From NCBI GenBank assembly GCA_020692245.1, contig JAIMKT010000020.1, positions 1 through 36,382 on the forward strand: 36,382 nucleotides of DNA, written 5' to 3'. Positions 18,492 through 27,074 of this stretch are shown here, piece by piece. Each line of letters starts with the position of its first letter. The stretch's first letter is position 1. The translations under genes were made by a program, and so were the position numbers. The stretch comes from Microcoleus sp. GA_180221_E-2-1-MAG-45_12. GTDB taxonomy: Bacteria; Cyanobacteriota; Cyanobacteriia; Cyanobacteriales; JAAUUE01. The notes beneath the pieces are model-generated. The model did not search any database and was not told the origin of the DNA. It saw only the letters and a program-made list of their open reading frames with translations.

Positions 18492-18535
18492 TTTATAATC
18501 AACAGCAGATAACTACTAGGAGTTTCAGGGAATTT

Positions 18536-19936
18536 ATGACTAGCGATCGAGCCAAACGCATTATTGATATTCTCCAGCAAGGACAACCCGATGAACAGGT
18601 GACAGTCCAGGGCTGGGTACGCACCAAGCGGGAATCCAAGGGCTTTAGTTTTATGGAACTCAACGATGGTTCCTTCATGGCAAACCTGCAAGTAGTCATT
18701 AACGCCGATCTGCCAGATTATGAAGTGGTGATCAAAAAAATTAATACCGGAGCCTCCGTAGAAGTGGTGGGAACTCTGGTGACTTCTCAAGGCAAAGGGC
18801 AACGCATCGAACTCCGGGCAGCCAGCATTACCGTATTTGGGGAAGCTGACCCCGAAACCTATCCCCTCCAGAAAAAGCGTCATTCCTTTGAATTTCTGAG
18901 ATCGATCGGGCATCTGCGAGCCAGAACTAATACCCTGTCGGCAGTGTTTCGGGTACGGAATGCCTGTGCAGCAGCGATTCATCAATTTTTCCAAGAACGG
19001 GGTTTCCTCTGGATCCACGCCCCCATCATTACCGCCAACGATTGCGAAGGAGCAGGGGAACTATTTACCGTCACTAGTTTAGATTTACAGAAATTACCCC
19101 AAACAGCAGATCAAAAAGTAGACTTTACTCAAGATTTCTTTGGCAAAAAGGCATATCTAACCGTGAGTGGGCAGCTTCAGGCAGAAGTAATGGCAATGGC
19201 TTTTCGAGATGTTTATACCTTTGGCCCCACATTCCGAGCCGAAAACTCTAACACTTCTCGCCACTTAGCCGAATTTTGGATGGTAGAGCCAGAAATGGCT
19301 TTTTGTAATCTGCAAGGGAATATGGATTTGGCCGAAGATTTCTTAAAGTATGTATTCAAGTACGTGCTAGATCATTGCCAAGCAGATATGGAATTTTTCC
19401 AAGAACGTATTGATAAAACCGTCTTAGCCACGGCAGAAAATATTATTAATAATCAGTTTGAAAGATTGACCTATACCGAAGCGATCGCTATCCTGCAAAA
19501 AGCTGATAAAACCTTTGAATTTCCGGTGAATTGGGGCTTAGACTTGCAATCAGAACACGAGCGTTACTTGGCTGAAGAAGTATTCAAAAAACCCGTAATT
19601 CTCACTAATTATCCCGTCGAAATTAAAGCCTTTTACATGCGTCTTGATGAGGACGAAAAAACCGTAGCTGCCATGGATGTCTTGGCTCCCAATATTGGGG
19701 AAATCATCGGTGGTTCCCAACGGGAAGAAAGGCTAGATGTGTTGGAACGGCGAATTATTCAGCAGGGCATGGATCCGGCAGATCTCTGGTGGTATCTAGA
19801 TCTACGTCGCTACGGCACAGTTCCCCACGCTGGGTTTGGGTTGGGCTTTGAGCGCTTGGTGCAGTTCATGACCGGGATGGGCAATATCCGGGATGTGATT
19901 CCCTTTCCTCGGTTCCCAGAGAATGCAGATTTTTAG
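18536..19936 (+). CDS. asnS: Asparaginyl-tRNA synthetase
   Basis: [27 protein letters not shown]-fold; [55 protein letters not shown]. Confidence 0.97.
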   Translation: MTSDRAKRIIDILQQGQPDEQVTVQGWVRTKRESKGFSFMELNDGSFMANLQVVINADLPDYEVVIKKINTGASVEVVGTLVTSQGKGQRIELRAASITVFGEADPETYPLQKKRHSFEFLRSIGHLRARTNTLSAVFRVRNACAAAIHQFFQERGFLWIHAPIITANDCEGAGELFTVTSLDLQKLPQTADQKVDFTQDFFGKKAYLTVSGQLQAEVMAMAFRDVYTFGPTFRAENSNTSRHLAEFWMVEPEMAFCNLQGNMDLAEDFLKYVFKYVLDHCQADMEFFQERIDKTVLATAENIINNQFERLTYTEAIAILQKADKTFEFPVNWGLDLQSEHERYLAEEVFKKPVILTNYPVEIKAFYMRLDEDEKTVAAMDVLAPNIGEIIGGSQREERLDVLERRIIQQGMDPADLWWYLDLRRYGTVPHAGFGLGFERLVQFMTGMGNIRDVIPFPRFPENADF

Positions 19937-20895
19937 CTTTGGGAGCGAAAGGCTCGATCGAACAAAATCGGCAAAATCCCTTGACTTTGGAGCATGGCAG
20001 CCACAATCACGATCGCTCCTAACCATCCTTGCATATTCATCTGCTCTCCCAACAAGAAAAAGGCAAAAACCGTGGCAAAAACTGGCTCTAGGGTACACAT
20101 GAGGGCTGTGTCTGGGGCAGAAACTAGGCGTTGGGCAACCATTTGCATGGAGGTACTAAAAACACTAACCACTAAACCGAGATAGACCAATAACCACCAA
20201 TTATTTGTAATTTCGCCTCCTTGAGCTTTGAGAATAGGAGCCGCCCAAATTAAGCTCAGTCCCGCTACGAATAATAGTTGCACTCCTGTAATGGCAGTGA
20301 CTCGATGCCGATGGCTAATTAACTCTAGGTATAACAAGTGCAAGGCAAAAGCTAGGGCGCAGAGCAGCATCCATATATCTCCGCTACTCCAACTAGCTGC
20401 ACCACCAAACATAATGCCTAATCCCGCCAGAGCAAAGAGGGCTGCTGTCCATTTCTGGAACTTGATTCCTCTGGATAGGGGGGATGGCCTGGACCCAAAC
20501 CAGCGATAGAAGGCGGGAGCCAAGAGGGGAACTAGGACGACATTGAAGCCACAGATAAAGGCAGCACGGTTGGCGGGAATTGTTTCTAGTCCTTTGAGCT
20601 GGGTGAACATAGTCAGGAAAAATAGTCCACCTAAAACTGCTCCATCCCAAAGCAACTGGGGATATAGGCGACCCAAGAAAGGTAAGAGGGCGAGGGCAGC
20701 GATCGAGAACCGGGAGGCAGCAAGGGCAGCAGGTTCAAGGGTATCGATGGCATCTTTCATCAAGGGAAAGGTACTACCCCAGATCACCATGACAATTATT
20801 AATAGTCCCAAACCAAAGGGCTGAGATTGGAAAAATTTGCCCTGAACTTTACTAGTGAACTTACTAGTGAATTTATTTAATTTACTCTGCGGCAT
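19933..20895 (-). CDS. EamA/DMT family transporter
   Basis: Multi-TM repeat with [27 protein letters not shown] and second-half [34 protein letters not shown]. Confidence 0.92.
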   Translation of the reverse strand: MPQSKLNKFTSKFTSKVQGKFFQSQPFGLGLLIIVMVIWGSTFPLMKDAIDTLEPAALAASRFSIAALALLPFLGRLYPQLLWDGAVLGGLFFLTMFTQLKGLETIPANRAAFICGFNVVLVPLLAPAFYRWFGSRPSPLSRGIKFQKWTAALFALAGLGIMFGGAASWSSGDIWMLLCALAFALHLLYLELISHRHRVTAITGVQLLFVAGLSLIWAAPILKAQGGEITNNWWLLVYLGLVVSVFSTSMQMVAQRLVSAPDTALMCTLEPVFATVFAFFLLGEQMNMQGWLGAIVIVAAMLQSQGILPILFDRAFRSQS

Positions 20896-21033
20896 CGGAC
20901 AACCCCAACTTTATCAAGTCTTATCGTCTTCTTAGCCTAGGGAGTTCTTCCCCAAAGGGCAAAAGGAAATTAGTATCACTACCATGAGTAAAATTAATAG
21001 ATAATTGAGAGTTATTGAGAAATATTGAGAATT

Positions 21034-21933
21034 ATGCTGGCTAATTCTGACCTGCATCTGAAACTGCCCCAACTCCGAGCCTTAGTAGCCGTGGCTGACT
21101 GGGGAACCTTTAGCGAAGCTGCCCTACAACTGGGAATATCTCAATCGGGGATTAGTCATGCGATCGCTTCCCTCGAAGAAGAATTAGGCGTGATTTTATT
21201 CAAGCGGGATCGGCGGAAATCCAGTCTTACCCCCGGCGGTGAAGAAGTTACGGCTCAGGCAAGGCAGATTTTGGGATTACTGAGCGAGATTAAGGAGATT
21301 GTCGATCGAGCCAAGGGGTTGCGGGGCGGGATAGTCCGGGTGGCTTCTTTTCGCAGTGCTGCTACCCATATTCTGCCGGAAGTAATTGCCAAATTTCGCC
21401 AGAGGTTCCCCGCCATTGCGGTGAGTTTGCAGGAATATCATGATTATCCAGAGGTAGAACAGGTTCTGCGATCGGGGCTTGTCGATATCGGCGTTGTCTG
21501 TCTGCCCAACAGCAATGAATTTGAAACCTGGGAAATGTACCAAGATGAATATGTCGCCTTGTTTCCCCCAGATTTTCATCCATCGTTTCCCTCCTTGACT
21601 TGGGAAGAATTACTGGAGTATCCCCTACTCTTGCCACCCTCCACAGAAATCACCTACACCATCATCCGCAACCACTACCAAGCCCACGGTAAGCAAATTC
21701 GGGTCGCCTTCCATGTCAAGGAAGATTCGACGATCGTGAGTATGGTTGCCCAAGGATTGGGAGTTGCAATTATTCCCCGACTAGCCGCAGAACCTCTGCC
21801 CCAAGGGATCCAAGCCTTTAGTTTGCCCATACCTTTGTTTCGAGTCATTGGCATGGCGGTTCTTGCCGAAGCTTTACATTTACCGGCGGTGTTTGCTTTT
21901 CTAGAAATGCTCAGGAGTGGCAATAAAATCTAG
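21034..21933 (+). CDS. LysR family transcriptional regulator
   Basis: LPQLRALVAVADWGTFSEAALQLGISQSGISHAIASLEEELGVILFKRDRRKSSLTPGGEEV winged HTH; substrate-binding C-terminal domain. Confidence 0.95.
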   Translation: MLANSDLHLKLPQLRALVAVADWGTFSEAALQLGISQSGISHAIASLEEELGVILFKRDRRKSSLTPGGEEVTAQARQILGLLSEIKEIVDRAKGLRGGIVRVASFRSAATHILPEVIAKFRQRFPAIAVSLQEYHDYPEVEQVLRSGLVDIGVVCLPNSNEFETWEMYQDEYVALFPPDFHPSFPSLTWEELLEYPLLLPPSTEITYTIIRNHYQAHGKQIRVAFHVKEDSTIVSMVAQGLGVAIIPRLAAEPLPQGIQAFSLPIPLFRVIGMAVLAEALHLPAVFAFLEMLRSGNKI

Positions 21934-21936
21934 AGG

Positions 21937-23820
21937 CTACACCAAAGCCGGATTCTGGTCAAAGAAGCCTAGGGGTAAGAGCTTAAAACCGATGTAGGCA
22001 GCGGGCATGACTGACCAATCTTCGGGACGAGGAATATGGTGGTGTCCGAAGTTGTACCAGACGACAATGTTGGTATCTTCAATGCTGCGATTTGCCTGAG
22101 TCCATTGGGGTAAGCCTTCGCCCCCCGGATGCTGGTTGGGATATTCTCCGGCAGCATACCTTTCCTGTTGGTCGTAGGGTGTTACCCAGAGGTGTTTGGT
22201 CATAAATTTGGCTCGATCGATAATACTCGCATCATCTTGAGCAAAGGGCAGAATATTTTCCCCGGTCACGAGTTTGTAGCCTACAGGCTGTCCCCAACTA
22301 TTCAAAATATGGGGATTGACAACCTGCCAATATCTGCCGACAAGGGGATCAATTAATCTCTGGGCTTCCTGTTCAGTTTTGAGTAATTCTGCCTGTAATT
22401 CTGCCTGGGTAGCTGAGGTTTGGGTATTGACTTCGTAGATAGAGTTGCGATCGCCATCAATCTGCATATCAAGGCGCATACAAAAAAAGTGCTGATGGTT
22501 AATGGCATTTAGTTCGGGGGCGACTAAAGTTCCGTAGTTGGGAGTATCTGCCAAGGCTCCACAGAGGAGAATTCCCGTAAGCTTCACTTCGTACTGGATG
22601 CTGCCGTCTTGATAGAAATACCAAAAAAAGCCGTATTCGTAATTATCCACCGTGGCAACAAAGGAGATAACTAAGCGCCTCGATCGTCTTGTTTCTCGCT
22701 TGCCTGTCTGGGGGTCTTGATATTGCCAGAGAATACCGTAATCTTCTTCATGCATACACACCGCATTTTTGATCACCTCTGCTTCCCCGTAACTATTGGG
22801 AATCGCCATATCAAAATAAAAAATTTCCCCCAAGCAATCGCAACCGAGGGTCAGGGAATTAGCCAAAGAACCAACCCCGTGTTCTCCCACATCAAAGGCA
22901 TTTTTGCGGAAGTGTTGCTGCCGGGGATCACCGTAGGGAACAACCATTTCGGCAAGAGAAGCCCGGTAAATGATGGGGCGCAATTTACCCTGATCTTCGT
23001 AACCAATGGTATGTAAAACCACTCCTTCTCTGGGAGTCCAGCCGATCCGCATCTGCCAATTTTGCCAACTAACTTGGTAGCCCTGCACCGTGAAACTCAC
23101 GCCCTCTGGTTGTTTGATTTCTAGAGGTTTAATATCCTGCCGCAGTTCCGCCATAAATTCCGCAGCGTAGTTGCCATCCTCTGGGGGGACGGGGACAACT
23201 CCCAAATCTTCAATTCTCAAGACTTCCATCTTATTTAAATCCACCACCGGAATTAAACCGTCGATCGGGTGAGCATAGGCATTGTCACGGGGACTCGATC
23301 GCAACCAGCACAACCCCTTGGATAACCGCAAACCCTCTTCTTCTGGGAAACCGTAGTGGCCGATCGCCCAGGGATCAATCATCACCAAATCTAAGTTGGT
23401 AATTCCTCGTTTTTCTAGAGCCGCCTGAAACTCTAGGCTAGCTTTCACTGCTGCCTCACATTCCATCACCTCATCGGCAGTCAAGCGGGGTTGAACCTGG
23501 GGGATTTCTCGATGGTCATAAAGAGTTCCGTGATTAAGAGATACCGTCGCCTCATAGGTTTTCCCCGTGGCATTATCCAGCATGGTCAGATCAACTTCCC
23601 GCATAATTTCTGCACCACCTTCCAAACTACTCTGGTAGGCAGCAACCACGGCTTTACTGGGTTCTTTGAGAGCAACGACGGGAAACCGATAGCGGGGTGG
23701 GAGTTGGAGATGGCGGCGGGCGATCGAGGTAGCAAGGTTAATCTCGGCAGCACTGAGGGGATCGAGGGGATGGGAAGCCGTGATTTGGGGAGCAGTTTGG
23801 GTGGTAGAAGTGGCAGTCAT
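21937..23820 (-). CDS. Copper-containing primary amine oxidase
   Basis: NYEYGFFWYFYQDG (TPQ cofactor N-Y-E-Y motif), NHQHFFCMRLDM copper-site His, IPRPEDWSVMPAAYIGFKLLPLGFFDQNPAL C-terminus. Confidence 0.95.
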   Translation of the reverse strand: MTATSTTQTAPQITASHPLDPLSAAEINLATSIARRHLQLPPRYRFPVVALKEPSKAVVAAYQSSLEGGAEIMREVDLTMLDNATGKTYEATVSLNHGTLYDHREIPQVQPRLTADEVMECEAAVKASLEFQAALEKRGITNLDLVMIDPWAIGHYGFPEEEGLRLSKGLCWLRSSPRDNAYAHPIDGLIPVVDLNKMEVLRIEDLGVVPVPPEDGNYAAEFMAELRQDIKPLEIKQPEGVSFTVQGYQVSWQNWQMRIGWTPREGVVLHTIGYEDQGKLRPIIYRASLAEMVVPYGDPRQQHFRKNAFDVGEHGVGSLANSLTLGCDCLGEIFYFDMAIPNSYGEAEVIKNAVCMHEEDYGILWQYQDPQTGKRETRRSRRLVISFVATVDNYEYGFFWYFYQDGSIQYEVKLTGILLCGALADTPNYGTLVAPELNAINHQHFFCMRLDMQIDGDRNSIYEVNTQTSATQAELQAELLKTEQEAQRLIDPLVGRYWQVVNPHILNSWGQPVGYKLVTGENILPFAQDDASIIDRAKFMTKHLWVTPYDQQERYAAGEYPNQHPGGEGLPQWTQANRSIEDTNIVVWYNFGHHHIPRPEDWSVMPAAYIGFKLLPLGFFDQNPALV

Positions 23821-23970
23821 ACAGGGTTTTAGAATAATTATCTCATGGTTATAATATCTGTTTTCTTAACACAAAAATTGTGACCGAGCTATCTAAAACT
23901 TCAATAAAAACCATCAAAACTATCAAGTATTTTTCCAAGCGTATTAGGGGAAAGATGCTATAGTTATCCA

Positions 23971-24135
23971 TACACTTTGGTTTTAGTGGGGAGCAGCCAC
24001 TAGAAGTAATGGGGAAAGCCCAGCGTCAATCTGGCACTGTCCCGCAACTGTGATGAAACTCTTTTTAGTTAATTTCTAAGGATTTGTCTGGAGATTTCTA
24101 GAGATTATAAAGATTTCTTAGTCAGGATGCCCGCC
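23971..24135 (+). promoter_or_regulatory. Cobalamin (B12) riboswitch
   Basis: GGGGAAAGCCCAGCGTCAATCTGGCACTGTCCCGCAACTGTGATGAAAC core and 3' B12-box AGTCAGGATGCCCGCC at 24120-24135; + strand orientation, upstream of the DUF1636 gene. Boundaries approximate. Confidence 0.9.
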
Positions 24136-24265
24136 AATGGTGCGTTTTATTACTTTTTACAATCTGCGAGGTACAGATGATTAATTCAGCATTTTTGCGT
24201 TACAGCTTAGATTCCAAACTTCCTGATCTAGATAACTTTGCTCGATGATTGCATGAACTCGATCG

Positions 24266-24332
24266 AGCCTTTTCTGCAAAACCTTAAAAATCAATAATTC
24301 TAGGGATAGATATTTACCTAAAAGGCTTTTTT
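24266..24332 (+). terminator. Possible intrinsic terminator/attenuator downstream of the riboswitch
   Basis: AGCCTTTT (24266-24273) pairs with AAAAGGCT (24320-24327) followed by a T run; long loop, so weak evidence. Confidence 0.35.
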
Positions 24333-24458
24333 ATCGCTAATCTTGCCATCATCAATATCTAGTTAATTTCTCAGTCAGCATAACTAGTTTTCAACCTAAA
24401 TAATATTAACCAGACTTCAGTAAAAGTCTCAATCTTTGCTGTGAGTTTTTATATCTAC

Positions 24459-24498
24459 AAAAATAAATCAAAATAAATCAAAATAAATCAAAAATAAA
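24459..24498. repeat. AT-rich tandem repeat (about AAATAAATCA units) immediately 5' of the DUF1636 start codon
   Basis: aaaataaatcaaaataaatcaaaataaatcaaaaataaatt read directly. Confidence 0.8.
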
Positions 24499-24500
24499 TT

Positions 24501-24908
24501 ATGTCACAACACATTTTGTTTGTTTGTACCACCTGTGCCAGTAAGTATCAAGATGGTAAAAAAGTTGAGGAAAGTGGGGGCGAAAAGTTAATGCAACAGA
24601 TGCAAACCTCGGCTCAAACATGGGAACTAGCTTCCGAGTTTTCCATCGAGCCTGTGCAATGTCTGAGTACCTGTAGCCAAGCCTGTGCGATCGCCTTCAT
24701 GGGTAGCAATAAACTTACCTATCTCTTTGGCAATTTGCCCGTAGATGAAACCCAGATCGAAACCACTGCTGCCACAGTTCTAGAATGTGCAGGGCAGTAT
24801 TATGAAAATTCTCAAGGATTGCTTTCCTACAAAGAAAGACCAGAGCTATTAAAAAATAAAGTCATGGCTCGTATTCCTCCTTTTCCTGCCCCTGAGAATA
24901 GTAATTGA
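24501..24908 (+). CDS. DUF1636 family metal-binding / ferredoxin-like protein
   Basis: HILFVCTTCASKYQDG...PVQCLSTCSQACAIAFMGSNKLTYLFGNL with Cys pattern CxxC and CxxxCxxxC; downstream of cobalamin riboswitch. Confidence 0.82.
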   Translation: MSQHILFVCTTCASKYQDGKKVEESGGEKLMQQMQTSAQTWELASEFSIEPVQCLSTCSQACAIAFMGSNKLTYLFGNLPVDETQIETTAATVLECAGQYYENSQGLLSYKERPELLKNKVMARIPPFPAPENSN

Positions 24909-24968
24909 TAAGTGTTGATTTATACATAGGAGGTAAATAGAAATTGCATAAATTAGAGGTTAAGAATC

Positions 24969-25415
24969 ATGCGATCGAGAAATAGCGAATGGCAGGGAAA
25001 CTTTGGCTACTGGCAACAGGATTTTATTCATGAGAATATGCTAGTTATTGGTTACTATGCTTGGCAAGGATTTATAGAATCGGGGCGGGGCATCGTCAGT
25101 CTGCATGTAGATTTAAATGCTGTAAAAACGGGGACTAATTACGGAGAGTTGGGGCTGAATAATAGTCAATTTAATTCCCGCTTTATTGGCAGAAATGAGT
25201 TGTCTAGTCAGATGCAGGAATACGATTTTGATCTAGAATCGATCGAGCAGTTACTATTTGTTGTCGATAACTACGATCCGCAGCAGGATATAATAGTATT
25301 GTTGATTGCGAATAATCGCCCAGAAGTCAATCTGTTACGGGATTTGAAAATTTCTCCCCAAGAGTGCGATCGACAAATCCGCCGTCGTTGGGCAGAATTT
25401 CAACCCTGTTTATAG
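24969..25415 (+). CDS. Hypothetical protein, 148 aa
   Basis: Long open frame with ordinary codon use; no recognised domain. Confidence 0.6.
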   Translation: MRSRNSEWQGNFGYWQQDFIHENMLVIGYYAWQGFIESGRGIVSLHVDLNAVKTGTNYGELGLNNSQFNSRFIGRNELSSQMQEYDFDLESIEQLLFVVDNYDPQQDIIVLLIANNRPEVNLLRDLKISPQECDRQIRRRWAEFQPCL

Positions 25416-25510
25416 CCCTTCTGTGTCTAGCCCCAGAATATTTCCCTAAATAGTCTTCTAAAATCAAACTTTAGAATCAGACTTAGACTCTGCCCCACCC
25501 GTCCAAAATT

Positions 25511-26365
25511 ATGATGCGTCGAGATTTTGCCAGCCGAGAAGAATTAGTAGCCTACCTCAAGGAGCAGTTTCCTAAGGTTCCTGATACCCATATCAGCCAA
25601 ACCAAAGGAGGCAGAAAGGCGGCAGAACAGGCTCTCCAGAAAATTAATCCGGTACATTATGCCAAATCTCGGAACTTTTTAGCCGGGGCTGTGACTCGTT
25701 TGTCGCCCTACCTTCGTCATGGGTTATTAAGCCTAGCCGAAGTCCGGGATTACGCATGGCAACAGGTGGCAGAGCCGATCGAGGCAGAAAAATTAATTAC
25801 TGAGTTGGGCTGGCGGGACTATTGGCAGCGTCTTTATGCTGAATTGACTGCCAAGGGGGAAGATATCTGGGTCGATCGAGAGGAATACAAAACTGGCTAT
25901 CTCCCCAAGGATTACAACGCCACCCTCCCCCAAGAAATTCAGCAGGGCAGCACGGGAATGGTGTGCATAGATAGCTTCAGCCAAGAACTCCGAAATACAG
26001 GCTATCTGCACAATCACAGCCGTATGTGGTTAGCTGCCTACATTATTCACTGGCGCCGGATCAAATGGCAGGCGGGGGCAAAATGGTTCCTCGAACATCT
26101 CCTCGATGGCGATCCTGCTAGTAACAATCTCTCATGGCAGTGGGTTGCCAGCACCTTCAGCCACAAACCCTACTTTTTTAACCGAGAAAACCTAGAGCGC
26201 TACAGTAAGGGAGTCTATTGTCGGCGGTGTCCCTTGGCGGGTCGGTGTGATTTTGAAGGCGACTATGAAGCGATCGAAACCAAGCTCTTTCCGAGGGCGG
26301 GGGTTATTGATAAGCAAGGCAACAGCCAAAGTTGGCAAAAAGGTAAATCAACAAAATCAAAATAA
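25511..26365 (+). CDS. Cryptochrome/photolyase-like FAD-binding domain protein lacking the N-terminal photolyase domain
   Basis: RLSPYLRHGLLSLAEVRD, ELGWRDYWQRLY, NTGYLHNHSRMWLAAYIIHW, WFLEHLLDGDPASNNLSWQWVAST: photolyase C-terminal FAD-binding motifs; no alpha/beta antenna domain. Confidence 0.88.
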   Translation: MMRRDFASREELVAYLKEQFPKVPDTHISQTKGGRKAAEQALQKINPVHYAKSRNFLAGAVTRLSPYLRHGLLSLAEVRDYAWQQVAEPIEAEKLITELGWRDYWQRLYAELTAKGEDIWVDREEYKTGYLPKDYNATLPQEIQQGSTGMVCIDSFSQELRNTGYLHNHSRMWLAAYIIHWRRIKWQAGAKWFLEHLLDGDPASNNLSWQWVASTFSHKPYFFNRENLERYSKGVYCRRCPLAGRCDFEGDYEAIETKLFPRAGVIDKQGNSQSWQKGKSTKSK

Positions 26366-26391
26366 TTTAATATCGAACAAATTTCAGAAAA

Positions 26392-26640
26392 ATGACAGAT
26401 CAAGATCTTTTGAGCCGAGTCACTACTAGCCCAAACGTTATGGTTGGTAAGCCAGTTATTCAGGGGACACGCCTTACTGTTGAATATATTCTGGGCTTGC
26501 TTGCTCATGGCACAACTGTAGCGGAGATATTAGAAGAGTATGAGGGATTGACTGAGATAGATATTAGAGCTTGTCTTTTATTTGCGTCTCGATCGTTAGA
26601 AAGTGCAAGTTTCATGCCTTTAACTGGATCAATTAGATAA
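26392..26640 (+). CDS. DUF433 domain antitoxin-like protein
   Basis: SPNVMVGKPVIQGTRLTVEYILGLLAHGTTVAEILEEYEGLTEIDIRACLLFA. Confidence 0.9.
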   Translation: MTDQDLLSRVTTSPNVMVGKPVIQGTRLTVEYILGLLAHGTTVAEILEEYEGLTEIDIRACLLFASRSLESASFMPLTGSIR

Positions 26641-26651
26641 ATGTAGATACA

Positions 26652-27008
26652 ATGCGTTTTTTGGTAGATGAGAATACAGGGGTTGTTGTGGCACGTTGGC
26701 TACGGACTCAAGGATATGAGGTGTTTTCAGTTTATGAAGAGGCACGAGGGACTAATGATGATGAAATTCTTCAGAAGGCTTTTGATGAGAATTGGATTTT
26801 GATCACTAGCGATAAGGATTTTGGGGAAAAAGTTTATCGAGAACAGCGATCGCATCGGGGCATTGTTTTACTCCGGCTAGAGGATGAACGCTCTAATAAC
26901 AAAATTGATACTCTGCAAAGATTGTTAGACAACTATTCTGAACAACTGCCTAATAGTTTTGTAGTAGTGACTAAAAATCAAGTCCGCTTTGCTAGAGTAC
27001 AGTCTTGA
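26652..27008 (+). CDS. DUF5615 PIN-like toxin protein
   Basis: MRFLVDENTGVVVARWLRTQGYEVFSVYEEARGTNDDEILQKAFDENWILITSDKDFGEKVYREQRSHRGIVLLRLED. Confidence 0.9.
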   Translation: MRFLVDENTGVVVARWLRTQGYEVFSVYEEARGTNDDEILQKAFDENWILITSDKDFGEKVYREQRSHRGIVLLRLEDERSNNKIDTLQRLLDNYSEQLPNSFVVVTKNQVRFARVQS

Positions 27009-27074
27009 TACATCTTTCCTAACAGCCAACGATTGATTATTTCCCTCGAATCCAAAAGCCCTAGCGTTTAACCA

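Noticed and set aside
18311-19018. 235-aa minus-strand ORF
   Set aside because: Antisense to asnS and the HNH gene, both with strong motifs; no plausible domain.
21277-21923. Minus-strand ORFs of 82-100 aa opposite the LysR gene
   Set aside because: Antisense to a clearly coding LysR regulator.
21034-23820. LysR as dedicated divergent regulator of the amine oxidase
   Set aside because: The genes are convergent with a 3-bp gap, not divergent, so the classical LysR arrangement is absent.
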